DNA from: Lutibacter sp.
GTDB lineage: Bacteria > Bacteroidota > Bacteroidia > Flavobacteriales > Flavobacteriaceae
Direction of reading: 5' to 3'
Length of the DNA: 18,372 nt
NCBI GenBank assembly: GCA_030748365.1
Contig: JASMME010000009.1
Location: 1-18,372 of the forward strand
The stretch's first letter is position 1, and every line of letters begins with the position of its first letter. Under the pieces are notes generated by a model. The model was not told the origin of the DNA. It worked only from the letters and a program-made list of their open reading frames with translations, and ran no database searches. This document shows positions 1-7,963 of the stretch, piece after piece. The translations under genes were made by a program, and so were the position numbers.

Positions 1-280
1 AAGAATTATCAACAACGGTTGTGCCAACCGCAGCAAACCTCGGTGCCCATTCCAAAGAGGCCGCACCTCCTGCAGAGAACAAGGCAATGTCAGGACGGGC
101 ATCAACAGCTTCCTGCAGTCCGATTACCGTATAGGGCACTCCCTTGTATTCAAGGGTTTTCCCCACCGACCTCTCAGAGGCTACCAACAATAAGTCTGTA
201 ACTGGAAAATTCCTTTCCGCCAGTACCTGTAACATCACTTCACCTACCATACCGGTAGCACCTACAACCGCCACTTTCAT
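1..280 (-). CDS. asd: Aspartate-semialdehyde dehydrogenase, N-terminal part (runs off the window)
   Basis: The first 93 codons are present, read on the minus strand from the ATG at 280-278; the rest lies beyond position 1. The enzyme reduces aspartyl phosphate to aspartate semialdehyde with NADPH, at the branch point to lysine/diaminopimelate, threonine and methionine. The translation starts MKVAVVGATGMVGEVML, with the GATGMVG nucleotide-binding loop at residues 7-13. SAGG is at 69-72, and VDNS at 90-93 is the usual run just before the phosphate-binding region of Asd. The start is fixed by the family's conserved N-terminus, which begins directly at the Rossmann strand. The gene is divergent from the U32 gene across 166 bp. 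A weak -7-like element (TAAAATTTG on the minus strand, 314-306) lies upstream, but no TTG at proper spacing was seen. Identification is firm; only the part in the window can be judged. Confidence 0.95.
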   Translation of the reverse strand, partial: MKVAVVGATGMVGEVMLQVLAERNFPVTDLLLVASERSVGKTLEYKGVPYTVIGLQEAVDARPDIALFSAGGAASLEWAPRFAAVGTTVVDNS

Positions 281-403
281 AAAAGAATCATTTTGAATTC
301 GCCTACAAATTTTATAAAAAATACTGATACCATAGCACTAAACCAGGAAAAAATAACAAAGCCTTTTCTTTTGTTAAAATCACAGGGCTGTCCGCAAAAC
401 ACT

Positions 404-430
404 TTGGTAATGATAAAAGCTGTAATTTTG
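404..430 (+). promoter_or_regulatory. Bacteroidetes-type promoter of the U32-ferredoxin pair
   Basis: TTG at 404-406, a 16-base spacer, then TAATTTTG at 423-430 match the Bacteroidetes vegetative sigma pattern TTG-N-TAnnTTTG. The element ends 16 bases before the ATG at 447, giving a very short leader, and no Shine-Dalgarno sequence is present. Confidence 0.65.
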
Positions 431-446
431 CAAAAAATCAAAACAA

Positions 447-1700
447 ATGACACCTACGGGAACGATGGAGCTAATGGCTCCTGCCGGGAATTTTGAATCT
501 TTACAAGCCGCCCTAGACAACGGCGCGGATTCTGTGTATTTTGGCGTGGAGCAGTTGAATATGCGCGCACGCGCTTCCATCAACTTTACCCTGTCCGATT
601 TACAGGAAATATCCGATCGTTGTAAAGCCAGAAATGTACGCACCTACCTGACCCTAAACACCATTATTTACGACCATGACCTGTCTGTGGTAAAAACCTT
701 GATCAAACAGGCCAAAGAAGCCGATATCACAGCGGTTATCGCTATGGACCAGGCAGTCATTGCATCGGCCAGGGCAGAGGGAATGGAAGTCCACATATCT
801 ACCCAAATCAATATCACCAATATTGAAACGGTTCGTTTCTATGCTTTATTTGCGGATACCCTGGTATTGAGCAGGGAGCTCAGCTTACGCCAGGTCAAGA
901 AGATTACAGAACAAATTGAAAAGGAGGGTATTTGCGGCCCATCAGGTAAACTGGTTGAGATCGAGATCTTTGGTCATGGAGCCCTTTGTATGGCGGTTTC
1001 AGGCAAGTGTTATATGAGTTTACACGCCTATAATTCTTCCGCAAACCGGGGCGCCTGTAAACAAAACTGCCGAAAAAAATACACTGTGATTGACCAGGAA
1101 ACCGGTGTTGAAATGGAGCTTGACAATGAATACATCATGTCGCCCAAAGATCTTTGCACCATCGATTTTTTAGATGAAATTACCGAGGCGGGTGTCAAAG
1201 TGTTGAAAATTGAAGGCCGGGGCCGGGCCCCAGAATATGTAGCCAGGGTAATCAAATGCTACCGCGAAGCCATTGATAGCATCGCCCAAAACACCTATGA
1301 CAAGGAAAAGGTAATCCAATGGATGCAGGAATTGGAAAAGGTGTACAACCGGGGCTTTTGGAGTGGCTATTATTTGGGACAAAAATTGGGTGAATGGAGT
1401 AAGGGTTCCGGAAGCCATGCTACCCAAAAAAAAGTATACCTAGGCAAAGGCATGCACTACTTTTCCAAGGCAAAGATCGGAGAATTCAAGATAGAGGCTT
1501 ATGAGGTCGGTATTGGAGATGCCATCCTGATTACTGGCCCTACCACCGGGGTTCAGGAACTGGTCGTCAACCAGTTGTTTGTCAATGACCAACCGGGCAC
1601 AACTGCCCAAAAAGGAGACCGTTGTACCATCCCCCTGTCCTTTAAAATCCGTCCTTCTGATAAACTGTACAAAATTGTTGAACAAAAAACGGAGGCATAA
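447..1700 (+). CDS. U32 family protein (TrhP/YegQ-like, probable RNA-modifying Fe-S enzyme)
   Basis: This 417-residue protein belongs to the 'peptidase U32' family. Several characterised members modify RNA: TrhP makes 5-hydroxyuridine at tRNA position 34 and RlhA hydroxylates 23S rRNA. Others, UbiU and UbiV, take part in O2-independent ubiquinone hydroxylation. The N-terminal strand reads MELMAPAGN, as in TrhP. The family signature lies at residues 173-191 (EIFGHGALC, then GKCYMS). Cysteines at C181, C188, C204 and C237 match the spacing of the four [4Fe-4S] ligands of UbiU (C-x6-C, then about 16 residues, then a distant Cys); C208 is extra. The C-terminal 90 residues look like the U32 C-terminal beta domain. 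The ATG at 447 fits the promoter spacing; the Met at residue 7 (465) is an alternative start. The stop codon shares one base with the ferredoxin start (TAATG). I infer TrhP-like hydroxylation; true protease activity seems less likely. The family assignment is firm, the substrate is not. Confidence 0.9.
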   Translation: MTPTGTMELMAPAGNFESLQAALDNGADSVYFGVEQLNMRARASINFTLSDLQEISDRCKARNVRTYLTLNTIIYDHDLSVVKTLIKQAKEADITAVIAMDQAVIASARAEGMEVHISTQINITNIETVRFYALFADTLVLSRELSLRQVKKITEQIEKEGICGPSGKLVEIEIFGHGALCMAVSGKCYMSLHAYNSSANRGACKQNCRKKYTVIDQETGVEMELDNEYIMSPKDLCTIDFLDEITEAGVKVLKIEGRGRAPEYVARVIKCYREAIDSIAQNTYDKEKVIQWMQELEKVYNRGFWSGYYLGQKLGEWSKGSGSHATQKKVYLGKGMHYFSKAKIGEFKIEAYEVGIGDAILITGPTTGVQELVVNQLFVNDQPGTTAQKGDRCTIPLSFKIRPSDKLYKIVEQKTEA

Positions 1701-1930
1701 TGGTGGTCATTACCTTGCAGAGAGCCAAGTGTATCGGTTGCAATTATTGTGTTGAATTGGCGCCTGGACAATTTCAAATGTCAAAGAAAGACGGCAAGTC
1801 GGTTTTATTACACAGCCGTGAAAAAAAAGGGTTTTTTACCCTAAAATCAATGGACGAAACCATTTTGGAGGACAATGCAAAGGCACAAGCAGCTTGTCCG
1901 GTCAAGATTATCAGTGTAAAACAAACATAA
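1700..1930 (+). CDS. Small single-cluster [4Fe-4S] ferredoxin
   Basis: This is a 76-residue soluble protein with C11-x2-C14-x2-C17 and a distant C66-Pro, the four-ligand set of a monocluster [4Fe-4S] ferredoxin. The normal second cluster motif of 2[4Fe-4S] ferredoxins is absent. It would carry single electrons in the cytoplasm. Its ATG overlaps the last base of the U32 stop codon (TAATG at 1698-1702), so translation is probably coupled and both proteins are likely made together. That arrangement suggests it is the electron donor to, or a partner of, the U32 enzyme. This is an inference from position only. The middle of the protein (residues 25-60) is rich in charged residues and has no other recognised domain. 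The next gene starts 92 bases further on behind its own promoter. Confidence 0.9.
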   Translation: MVVITLQRAKCIGCNYCVELAPGQFQMSKKDGKSVLLHSREKKGFFTLKSMDETILEDNAKAQAACPVKIISVKQT

Positions 1931-1948
1931 ATTCGTTTTTCAGTGTTT

Positions 1949-1977
1949 TTGCTTTCGTAATTTTAATTATATATTTA
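1949..1977 (+). promoter_or_regulatory. Bacteroidetes-type promoter of ricT-gldH-PBP1A
   Basis: TTG at 1949-1951 (within a T run), an 18-base spacer and TATATTTA at 1970-1977 match TTG-N-TAnnTTTG except for the last base. The leader to the ATG at 2023 is about 40 bases. This is the only good promoter match upstream of the tightly packed genes 2023-6054. Confidence 0.6.
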
Positions 1978-2022
1978 CGAATTGGTGGGGATGGTATTCC
2001 CGCCTAATATAATGTAGACAAT

Positions 2023-3285
2023 ATGAGCTGTAATACCTGCTCTTCAGATATAAAATCGAGCCCCAAAGGCTGTAAAAGCAACGGACATTGCACTAGCGGG
2101 AGTTGTGAAAAGTTGACGGTTTTCGACTGGCTTTCTAACATGGCCATACCCACCGGACAAAGCCCTGTTAACATCGTGGAAGTACGTTTTAAAAACGGGC
2201 GTAAACACTTTTACAAAAAACCCGATAATCTTTCTGTTGCTATGGGTGATGTGGTGGCGGTTGAGGGCAATCCTGGACACGATATCGGTACGGTTTCCCT
2301 GACCGGAGAGTTGGTGAAAGTACAGATGAAGAGGAAGCAGATCGATCCCGCAGGGGAGGCGGTCAAGAAAATATACAGAAAAGCCTCCCAAAGAGACATC
2401 GATAACTGGAAAGCGTCCAGAGACAAGGAATATGAAACACAGTACAAAGGCCGTGAAATTATCAGCAGACTGGGGCTGAAAATGAAACTGTCCGACGTCG
2501 AGTATCAGGGAGATGGCAACAAAGCTACTTTTTATTACACAGCGGAAGGTCGGGTAGATTTCAGGCAACTGATCAAGGACCTGGCTGTTACCTTTGGCAT
2601 ACGGATCGAGATGAAGCAGGTGGGCTTACGACAAGAGGCTGCCCGTCTTGGAGGGGTTGGCTCTTGCGGAAGGGAGTTGTGTTGCTCCACCTGGCTGACC
2701 GACCTACGCAAGGTCAATACGGCGGCTGCCCGATACCAGCAATTGTCGCTCAATCCCCAGAAACTAGCGGGTCAGTGTGGGAAATTAAAATGCTGTTTGA
2801 ACTACGAACTGGACACGTACCTAGATGCCTTGTCTGCTTTTCCAAAACAGGAATTGCCCTTGCAGACAGACAAAGGCAAAGCGGTGTTTGTCAAAATGGA
2901 CATTTTTAAGGAGATGCTTTGGTATGCCTACAAAGAAGAAAGAGGTAAATGGTACCAGCTAAGCCTCGATCAGGTCAATGAGATTATAGCAATCAACAAA
3001 AAAGGAGAAACCATCCCGTCTTTGGAGGACTATGAATTTGAGCAAGTGGGTGCGGACAAGACTGTTTTTGAAAATGTGGTTGGCCAGGATAGCCTAACCC
3101 GTTTTGACGCACCTAAAAAAGGCAAGCGACGCCGACACAAAGGCAGGAACCGAAAACAAGCTGTGAAGCGTACAGCCTCTAAAACCACTGGCCACCACAA
3201 GAAAGGTGCGGAACAACCTCCTAAAAATAACAGGAAAAAACAGCGAAGAAAACCACCCGGAAAACAAGCCAAACCCAATGCCTAG
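2023..3285 (+). CDS. ricT: PSP1-domain protein, RicT (YaaT)-like, with cysteine-rich N-terminus and basic tail
   Basis: This 420-residue protein contains the PSP1/RicT core, clearest at residues 178-224 (VDFRQLIKDLAVTFGIRIEM, then GLRQEAARLGGVGSCGRELCC). In Bacillus subtilis, RicT forms the Ric (Y) complex with RicA and RicF, binds [4Fe-4S] clusters and influences RNase Y processing and development. Flavobacteria are not known to me to have the same partners. Cysteines C215, C220, C221, C252, C257 and C258 match the core cluster of the family. An N-terminal segment adds C3, C6, C17, C23 and C28. Residues 365-420 are strongly basic (runs of Lys and Arg), suggesting nucleic-acid or ribosome contact. 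The ATG at 2023 is the first in frame and sits behind a promoter. The end overlaps gldH by eight bases. The family is secure; the role in this organism is unknown. Confidence 0.88.
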   Translation: MSCNTCSSDIKSSPKGCKSNGHCTSGSCEKLTVFDWLSNMAIPTGQSPVNIVEVRFKNGRKHFYKKPDNLSVAMGDVVAVEGNPGHDIGTVSLTGELVKVQMKRKQIDPAGEAVKKIYRKASQRDIDNWKASRDKEYETQYKGREIISRLGLKMKLSDVEYQGDGNKATFYYTAEGRVDFRQLIKDLAVTFGIRIEMKQVGLRQEAARLGGVGSCGRELCCSTWLTDLRKVNTAAARYQQLSLNPQKLAGQCGKLKCCLNYELDTYLDALSAFPKQELPLQTDKGKAVFVKMDIFKEMLWYAYKEERGKWYQLSLDQVNEIIAINKKGETIPSLEDYEFEQVGADKTVFENVVGQDSLTRFDAPKKGKRRRHKGRNRKQAVKRTASKTTGHHKKGAEQPPKNNRKKQRRKPPGKQAKPNA

Positions 3286-3760
3286 TAAATGTATATGTAT
3301 ACTCGGTTTTCTATGCCTGATTGCCTGTGATACCAAGGAGACATTCACGCAATTCAAACCCGTGGCAAACCACGAGTGGGTTGCAGCAGATCAGTTCAAC
3401 TTTTCCGTTGACAATACAGATACGATTTCAGAAAGGAATGTATTTATACATATCAGGACCAATCAGCAGTATGCGTTCAATGCCTTGTTTTTGATTGCAG
3501 GGTTGCGTTATCCTGATGGAAAGCAGGTGGTTGATACCCTGCAATATACCATGACAGATGCGGCGGGGAACATATTAGGCACGGGATTTGGAGGGCTTAA
3601 GGAGCACAAGCTCTTTTACAAGGAAAAAGAAGTGTTCAAACAACAGGGAACCTATAGGTTCCAGGTACAACACGCTACCAGAGGGGTAGGCGATATTAAA
3701 GGAGAAAAACCCCTGCAAGGCATTGTCGATGTGGGGCTCAGTATAGAAAGTATAGACTAA
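3278..3760 (+). CDS. gldH: Gliding motility lipoprotein GldH
   Basis: This is a 160-residue lipoprotein. The ATG at 3278 gives a signal peptide MPSKCICILGFLCLIAC with the lipobox LIAC and lipidated Cys17. A GTG further upstream (3206) would put 24 unrelated polar residues before the signal sequence and lie inside ricT, so I reject it. After the Cys comes DTKETFTQFKPV, then a beta-rich domain with FNFSVDNTDT, NVFIHIRTN and LQYTMTDAAGNILGTGFGG, the pattern of GldH. In Flavobacterium johnsoniae GldH is one of the lipoproteins required for gliding, which is tied to the type IX secretion apparatus. The start overlaps the ricT stop by eight bases, and the stop overlaps the PBP1A start by one base (TAATG), so the three genes are probably one transcript. 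Presence of gldH alone does not prove that the organism glides. Confidence 0.92.
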   Translation: MPSKCICILGFLCLIACDTKETFTQFKPVANHEWVAADQFNFSVDNTDTISERNVFIHIRTNQQYAFNALFLIAGLRYPDGKQVVDTLQYTMTDAAGNILGTGFGGLKEHKLFYKEKEVFKQQGTYRFQVQHATRGVGDIKGEKPLQGIVDVGLSIESID

Positions 3761-6054
3761 TGGCGAAAAAACAAGTGAGTGCAAATATATTTTCAACCTA
3801 TGTAAAATGGTTTTGGGCCATGATACTGGCGGGCATTTTTTCCCTAAGCCTCCTTTTTCTATCAGTTTCCTGGGGAGTATTCGGGGTGTTGCCTACGTTT
3901 GAAGAACTTGAAAATCCCGAAAAAAACATCGCATCAGAGGTCATTTCTATGGACGGAAAAACCCTGGGAAAATATGCCTATGAAAACCGAACCCCGGTAC
4001 ATTTCAACGAGCTGCCCGACAACCTAATCAAGGCCCTAGTCGCTACCGAAGACGAGCGGTTTTACGAGCATTCAGGCATTGATTTTAGGGCCACGCTCCG
4101 CGCGGTTGCCAAACTAGGAAAAAGTGGTGGAGGTAGTACCATTACCCAGCAATTATCCAAACTCTTATTTCACGGAGAAGGCTCCAAGAATATCGTTGAA
4201 AGGGTACTTCAGAAATTCAAGGAATATGTGATTGCTGTACGCTTGGAACGTCAGTATACCAAACAGGAAATCTTGGCCATGTACCTGAATAAGCAGGGCT
4301 TTATATTTGGTGCGGTGGGTATCCGTTCTGCTTCGAGGATCTATTTTGGAAAAGAACCAATCGACCTTAAAACTGAGGAGTCCGCAGTATTGGTAGGAAT
4401 GTTGAAGAACCCGCGCCAATACAATCCCCGTAGGGAGATTTCTAAGAACAAATCCTTGCAACGGCGCAATGTGGTATTGGGGCAGATGGCCAGAAATATG
4501 TTTGTCACGGAAGCCTTCAAAGACTCTCTTCAACAACTGCCCATTCGCCTAAACTTTTCTCCTGAAGGACACAACGACGGTACCGCTACCTATTACAGGG
4601 AATACCTGCGGAATCGGATGAAATACTGGATCAAAAACAACCCCAAACCCGACGGAAGTCTTTACAACCTGCACCGCGATGGTTTAAAGATATACGTTAC
4701 CCTAGATGCCCGTATGCAGGCACACGCTGAAGCGGCCATGCGCACGCATATGTCTAACCTGCAGCGCGTGTTCTTCAAGGAGCAACAACTGAACGACACC
4801 GCCCCTTTTTATGATATAGACCAAGACCAAATTAACCTGACCATTCAACAGGCGATCAAACGATCTACCCGTTGGAAACGTATGAAGCGCCGGGGTGTTT
4901 CCGAGAAAGACATATTGGCCTCTTTTGACAAGAAGACCAACATGACCGTCTTTTCCTGGAAAGGAGAAATTGACACCCTCCTCTCACCGAGGGATTCCAT
5001 TTTATATTATAAACACTTTTTAAGGTCTGGACTGCTCTCCATTGAGCCCCAAACGGGTTATGTAAAAGCTTGGGTAGGCGGAATCAACTATAAACATTTT
5101 AAGTTCGATGCGGTTAAACAGCAAAAACGACAGGTGGGCTCTACCTTTAAACCTTTTGTGTATGCCACTGCCATCAATCAGTTGAAGTTATCTCCCTGTG
5201 ATAAACTCCCCAACACCAAATACACCATTCCAAAGGAAAAATACGGAATGCCAGCACCCTGGTCACCCAAGAACTCAGGAGATAAATACGGGGGAGAGCT
5301 TTCATTAAAAGCTGCCCTGGCCGGCTCGGTCAATGTAATCACGGCACAGGTCATTGATATGGTGCACCCTAAGAATGTGGCCAACCTGGCCAAGAGGCTG
5401 GGTATCAAAAGCAGGGTGCCATCCTATCCCTCCATCGCCCTGGGCTCTGTTGACCTCTCCCTGTTTGAGATGGTCGGTGCCTACGCTACTTTTGCCAATA
5501 AAGGCTTGCAGATAGAACCGCTTACCATCCTTCGGATTGAGGATAAAAACGGCACCGTTCTCGAGCAGTTTGTTCCCAATTCCAAAGAGGTGTTAAGTGA
5601 AGAATCGGCCTATGTGGTTATCAACCTGTTGGAGGGGGTTACCAAAGCGGGCTCAGGGGTACGCTTGCGAACTACCGGTGCCAGTTATCCCGACAATATC
5701 GCTACCGGCTACCCCTATGAATTTAAGAACCCGATCGCCGGTAAAACCGGGACTACCCAAAATCAGTCAGATGGTTGGTTTATGGGGATGGTACCCAACC
5801 TGGCTACCGGTGTATGGGTAGGAGGAGAAGACCGGGCCATCCATTTTAAAGACATCGCCCAGGGTCAGGGGGCTTCCATGGCATTGCCTATATGGGCCTT
5901 GTTTTATCAAAAGCTGTACGCAGATGAAACCCTGGGAATTAGTCAGGAAGATTTTGAAAGACCTGAAGTGGTGAACATCCCACTGGATTGTACCAAAAAG
6001 AATCCGGAGACCGATCTGTTTGAGGAGGAAATAGAAGAAGACATAGAGTTTTAA
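3760..6054 (+). CDS. mrcA: Class A penicillin-binding protein 1A (bifunctional transglycosylase/transpeptidase)
   Basis: This 764-residue inner-membrane enzyme polymerises glycan strands and crosslinks peptides in peptidoglycan. A short cytoplasmic N-terminus is followed by one membrane helix at about residues 17-42. The GT51 glycosyltransferase domain has ATEDERFYEHSGID (94-107, catalytic Glu97), GGGSTITQQLSK (123-134) and MYLNKQGFIFGAVG (174-187). The transpeptidase domain has the serine motif STFK at 461-464 (nucleophile Ser461), SVN at 523-525 and KTGT at 662-665, so all three active-site motifs are intact. The C-terminus is a short acidic tail (FEEEIEEDIEF). Length and domain order are normal for PBP1A. 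Its start codon overlaps the gldH stop by one base. No promoter is evident directly upstream, so expression probably depends on the ricT promoter. Function is confident. Confidence 0.96.
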   Translation: MAKKQVSANIFSTYVKWFWAMILAGIFSLSLLFLSVSWGVFGVLPTFEELENPEKNIASEVISMDGKTLGKYAYENRTPVHFNELPDNLIKALVATEDERFYEHSGIDFRATLRAVAKLGKSGGGSTITQQLSKLLFHGEGSKNIVERVLQKFKEYVIAVRLERQYTKQEILAMYLNKQGFIFGAVGIRSASRIYFGKEPIDLKTEESAVLVGMLKNPRQYNPRREISKNKSLQRRNVVLGQMARNMFVTEAFKDSLQQLPIRLNFSPEGHNDGTATYYREYLRNRMKYWIKNNPKPDGSLYNLHRDGLKIYVTLDARMQAHAEAAMRTHMSNLQRVFFKEQQLNDTAPFYDIDQDQINLTIQQAIKRSTRWKRMKRRGVSEKDILASFDKKTNMTVFSWKGEIDTLLSPRDSILYYKHFLRSGLLSIEPQTGYVKAWVGGINYKHFKFDAVKQQKRQVGSTFKPFVYATAINQLKLSPCDKLPNTKYTIPKEKYGMPAPWSPKNSGDKYGGELSLKAALAGSVNVITAQVIDMVHPKNVANLAKRLGIKSRVPSYPSIALGSVDLSLFEMVGAYATFANKGLQIEPLTILRIEDKNGTVLEQFVPNSKEVLSEESAYVVINLLEGVTKAGSGVRLRTTGASYPDNIATGYPYEFKNPIAGKTGTTQNQSDGWFMGMVPNLATGVWVGGEDRAIHFKDIAQGQGASMALPIWALFYQKLYADETLGISQEDFERPEVVNIPLDCTKKNPETDLFEEEIEEDIEF

Positions 6055-6061
6055 GCATATA

Positions 6062-6088
6062 GGTTGTCGGTTTCTAAAGGAACCAACC
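6062..6088 (+). terminator. Weak hairpin after PBP1A gene
   Basis: GGTTTC (6069-6074) pairs with GGAACC (6079-6084) around a TAAA loop. GGTT (6062-6065) pairs with AACC (6085-6088) across a three-base bulge. There is no T tract directly after it; a short T run comes 14 bases later. It could be a weak terminator or an attenuating hairpin just after the PBP1A stop, but may be chance. Confidence 0.3.
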
Positions 6089-6139
6089 CCTTGCTGAGTC
6101 ACTTTTTGTCATCACAGTCTAACCAATTATACCATACGA

Positions 6140-7963
6140 ATGAACCACCATGTTTGGCAACCCGGTCAGGAACCACTGTCCCACAGCAATATTGCCAAGG
6201 CCCTCCAACAACAAGGTTTTGATAATTATCAGGATTTTTGGCAGTGGTCTGTAGGGCACAGGGCCGATTTTTGGGAATATACCATCAACCGCTTGGGCAT
6301 TCGTTTTAACCAACCCTACACGGAGGTGCTCAACACTTCCCAAGGCGTAGAAAATGCCCGTTGGTTAACGGACGCCCGCTTCAACATTACCGATAGTTGT
6401 TTCCAACGTGAAGACCAGGCGACAGCGGTTATTTATAAGGCCCCGGGTAAACCGATCCAACGGGTCAGTCAGCAATCCTTGCGCCAACTGGTAAACAGCA
6501 TTGCCAATGGACTGATGGCGCTAGGACTCAAACCAGGTGATCGTATAGCCATTTATATGCCCATGACCTTGGAATCGGTGGCCCTTTACCTTGCGGCTAT
6601 CAAAGCCGGCTTACCTGTAGTGACCATTGCCGACAGTTTTACCCCCAACGAAATAGCGGTTCGTCTAAAGATTACCGGTCCGAAGGTCCTGTTTACCCAA
6701 GACGCACTGCTGCGTTCAGGAAAAACCACGCCTTTGTATGCCAAAGCATTGGAAGCCAATAGCCCCCAAACGGTGGTTGTCCAAACCCTTGACTCAGCGA
6801 TCCCTTTACGAGAAGGCGACCTTTCCTGGGAGGCATTTCTAAGTGATGATACCCATTTCAATACCGTGATACAAAGCCCAGACGACCTTATAACCGTCTT
6901 GTTTTCTTCCGGAACTACCGGAGAACCCAAAGCCATCCCCTGGACGCATAAAACCCCTATTAAAGCCATCAGTGATGGCTATTATCACCAAGATATACAA
7001 GCCAATGATGTGGTATGCTGGCCCACAAATCTGGGCTGGATGATGGGCCCCTGGCTCGTTTTTGCTGCCCTGGCCAACAAGGCCTGTATTGCCCTGTATT
7101 ACGGTGTTCCAACAACAGCAGATTTTGGAGAATTTGTACAAGAAGCCCAGGTCAGTATGTTGGGGCTTATTCCGAGTTTTGTCAGGTATTGGAAAGAAAC
7201 GGCTTGTATGGAAGCCTATAACTGGAAAAGTATTCGATGCTATAGTTCAACGGGGGAAGTTTCCAACCCTATTGAAATGCAATACCTGATGTCCCTAGCG
7301 GGTCACAAACCGGTGATTGAATATTGTGGAGGTACAGAACTGGCGGGCGGATATCTTAGTAGTACACTGGTACAGGACAATATACCTAGCACTTTTTCGA
7401 CCCCGGCACTGGGCACGGAATTTGTACTGTTGGACGAGGATCGCCAACCCACAAATAAGGGAGAGGTATTTCTGATACCCCCTATTTTGGGGGAGTCAGA
7501 CAGGCTGTTGAACAGGGACCACTTTGAGGTATATTACAAAGGCACACCCAGCTACAAAGGGCAAAAACTCCGGCGTCATGGAGATCAGATTGAGCAGTTG
7601 GAAAACGGGTATTACAAAGCGCAGGGGAGGGTAGATGATGCCATCAACCTGGGTGGTATAAAGGTAAGCTCGGTACAAATAGAAAGTGTGGTGGCTGCCC
7701 TAGATTTTGTAAAGGAATCGGCCGCGGTGGCCGTTACCAACCAAGAAGGCCCCGGACAGTTGGTCGTGTACTATGTGGAAAATCAAGGGGCCTCTTTGTC
7801 GGATGACAGGTTTCAGCAAGTAAAAAACACCATTCGCCAGCAACTAAACCCCCTGTTCAAACTCACCGATCTCCTAAAGATTGAGCAACTTCCCAGAACT
7901 GCTTCCAATAAGATTATGAGGAGAACACTCAGGGATTTTTACGAACAAAAACAAAAGACATGA
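6140..7963 (+). CDS. AMP-forming acyl-CoA synthetase, acetyl/acetoacetyl-CoA-synthetase-like
   Basis: This 607-residue cytoplasmic ligase of the ANL superfamily would activate a carboxylic acid to an acyl adenylate and then the CoA thioester. Visible core motifs are the phosphate-binding loop SSGTTGEPK (256-264), GGTE (397-400), RHGDQIE with Asp482, GRVDDAINLGGIKVSS (496-511) with Arg497, and the C-terminal Lys591 in RTASNKIMRR. An N-terminal region with YQDFWQWSVGHRADFWE resembles the acetyl-CoA synthetase N-terminal domain, which places it near acetyl/acetoacetyl-CoA synthetases and plant AAE17/18 proteins rather than long-chain FadD. It has 40-50 fewer residues than typical Acs. The substrate is not readable from the sequence; short or branched acids are my guess. 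The ATG at 6140 follows an 85-base gap with no strong promoter. The stop overlaps the xth start by four bases (ATGA), so the two are likely co-translated though functionally unrelated. Confidence 0.88.
   Translation: MNHHVWQPGQEPLSHSNIAKALQQQGFDNYQDFWQWSVGHRADFWEYTINRLGIRFNQPYTEVLNTSQGVENARWLTDARFNITDSCFQREDQATAVIYKAPGKPIQRVSQQSLRQLVNSIANGLMALGLKPGDRIAIYMPMTLESVALYLAAIKAGLPVVTIADSFTPNEIAVRLKITGPKVLFTQDALLRSGKTTPLYAKALEANSPQTVVVQTLDSAIPLREGDLSWEAFLSDDTHFNTVIQSPDDLITVLFSSGTTGEPKAIPWTHKTPIKAISDGYYHQDIQANDVVCWPTNLGWMMGPWLVFAALANKACIALYYGVPTTADFGEFVQEAQVSMLGLIPSFVRYWKETACMEAYNWKSIRCYSSTGEVSNPIEMQYLMSLAGHKPVIEYCGGTELAGGYLSSTLVQDNIPSTFSTPALGTEFVLLDEDRQPTNKGEVFLIPPILGESDRLLNRDHFEVYYKGTPSYKGQKLRRHGDQIEQLENGYYKAQGRVDDAINLGGIKVSSVQIESVVAALDFVKESAAVAVTNQEGPGQLVVYYVENQGASLSDDRFQQVKNTIRQQLNPLFKLTDLLKIEQLPRTASNKIMRRTLRDFYEQKQKT

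Noticed and set aside
19..201. Short plus-strand frame at the left edge
   Set aside because: It is antisense to the well-supported asd gene and rich in Pro and Gln, as shadow frames often are.
2044..2568. 174-codon open frame on the minus strand inside the RicT-like gene
   Set aside because: It is fully opposite a gene with strong family motifs, has no recognisable domain, and reads like a reverse-strand shadow.
3206..3277. GTG start giving gldH 24 extra residues
   Set aside because: The polar extension would precede the lipoprotein signal peptide and spoil export; the ATG at 3278 gives a proper signal.
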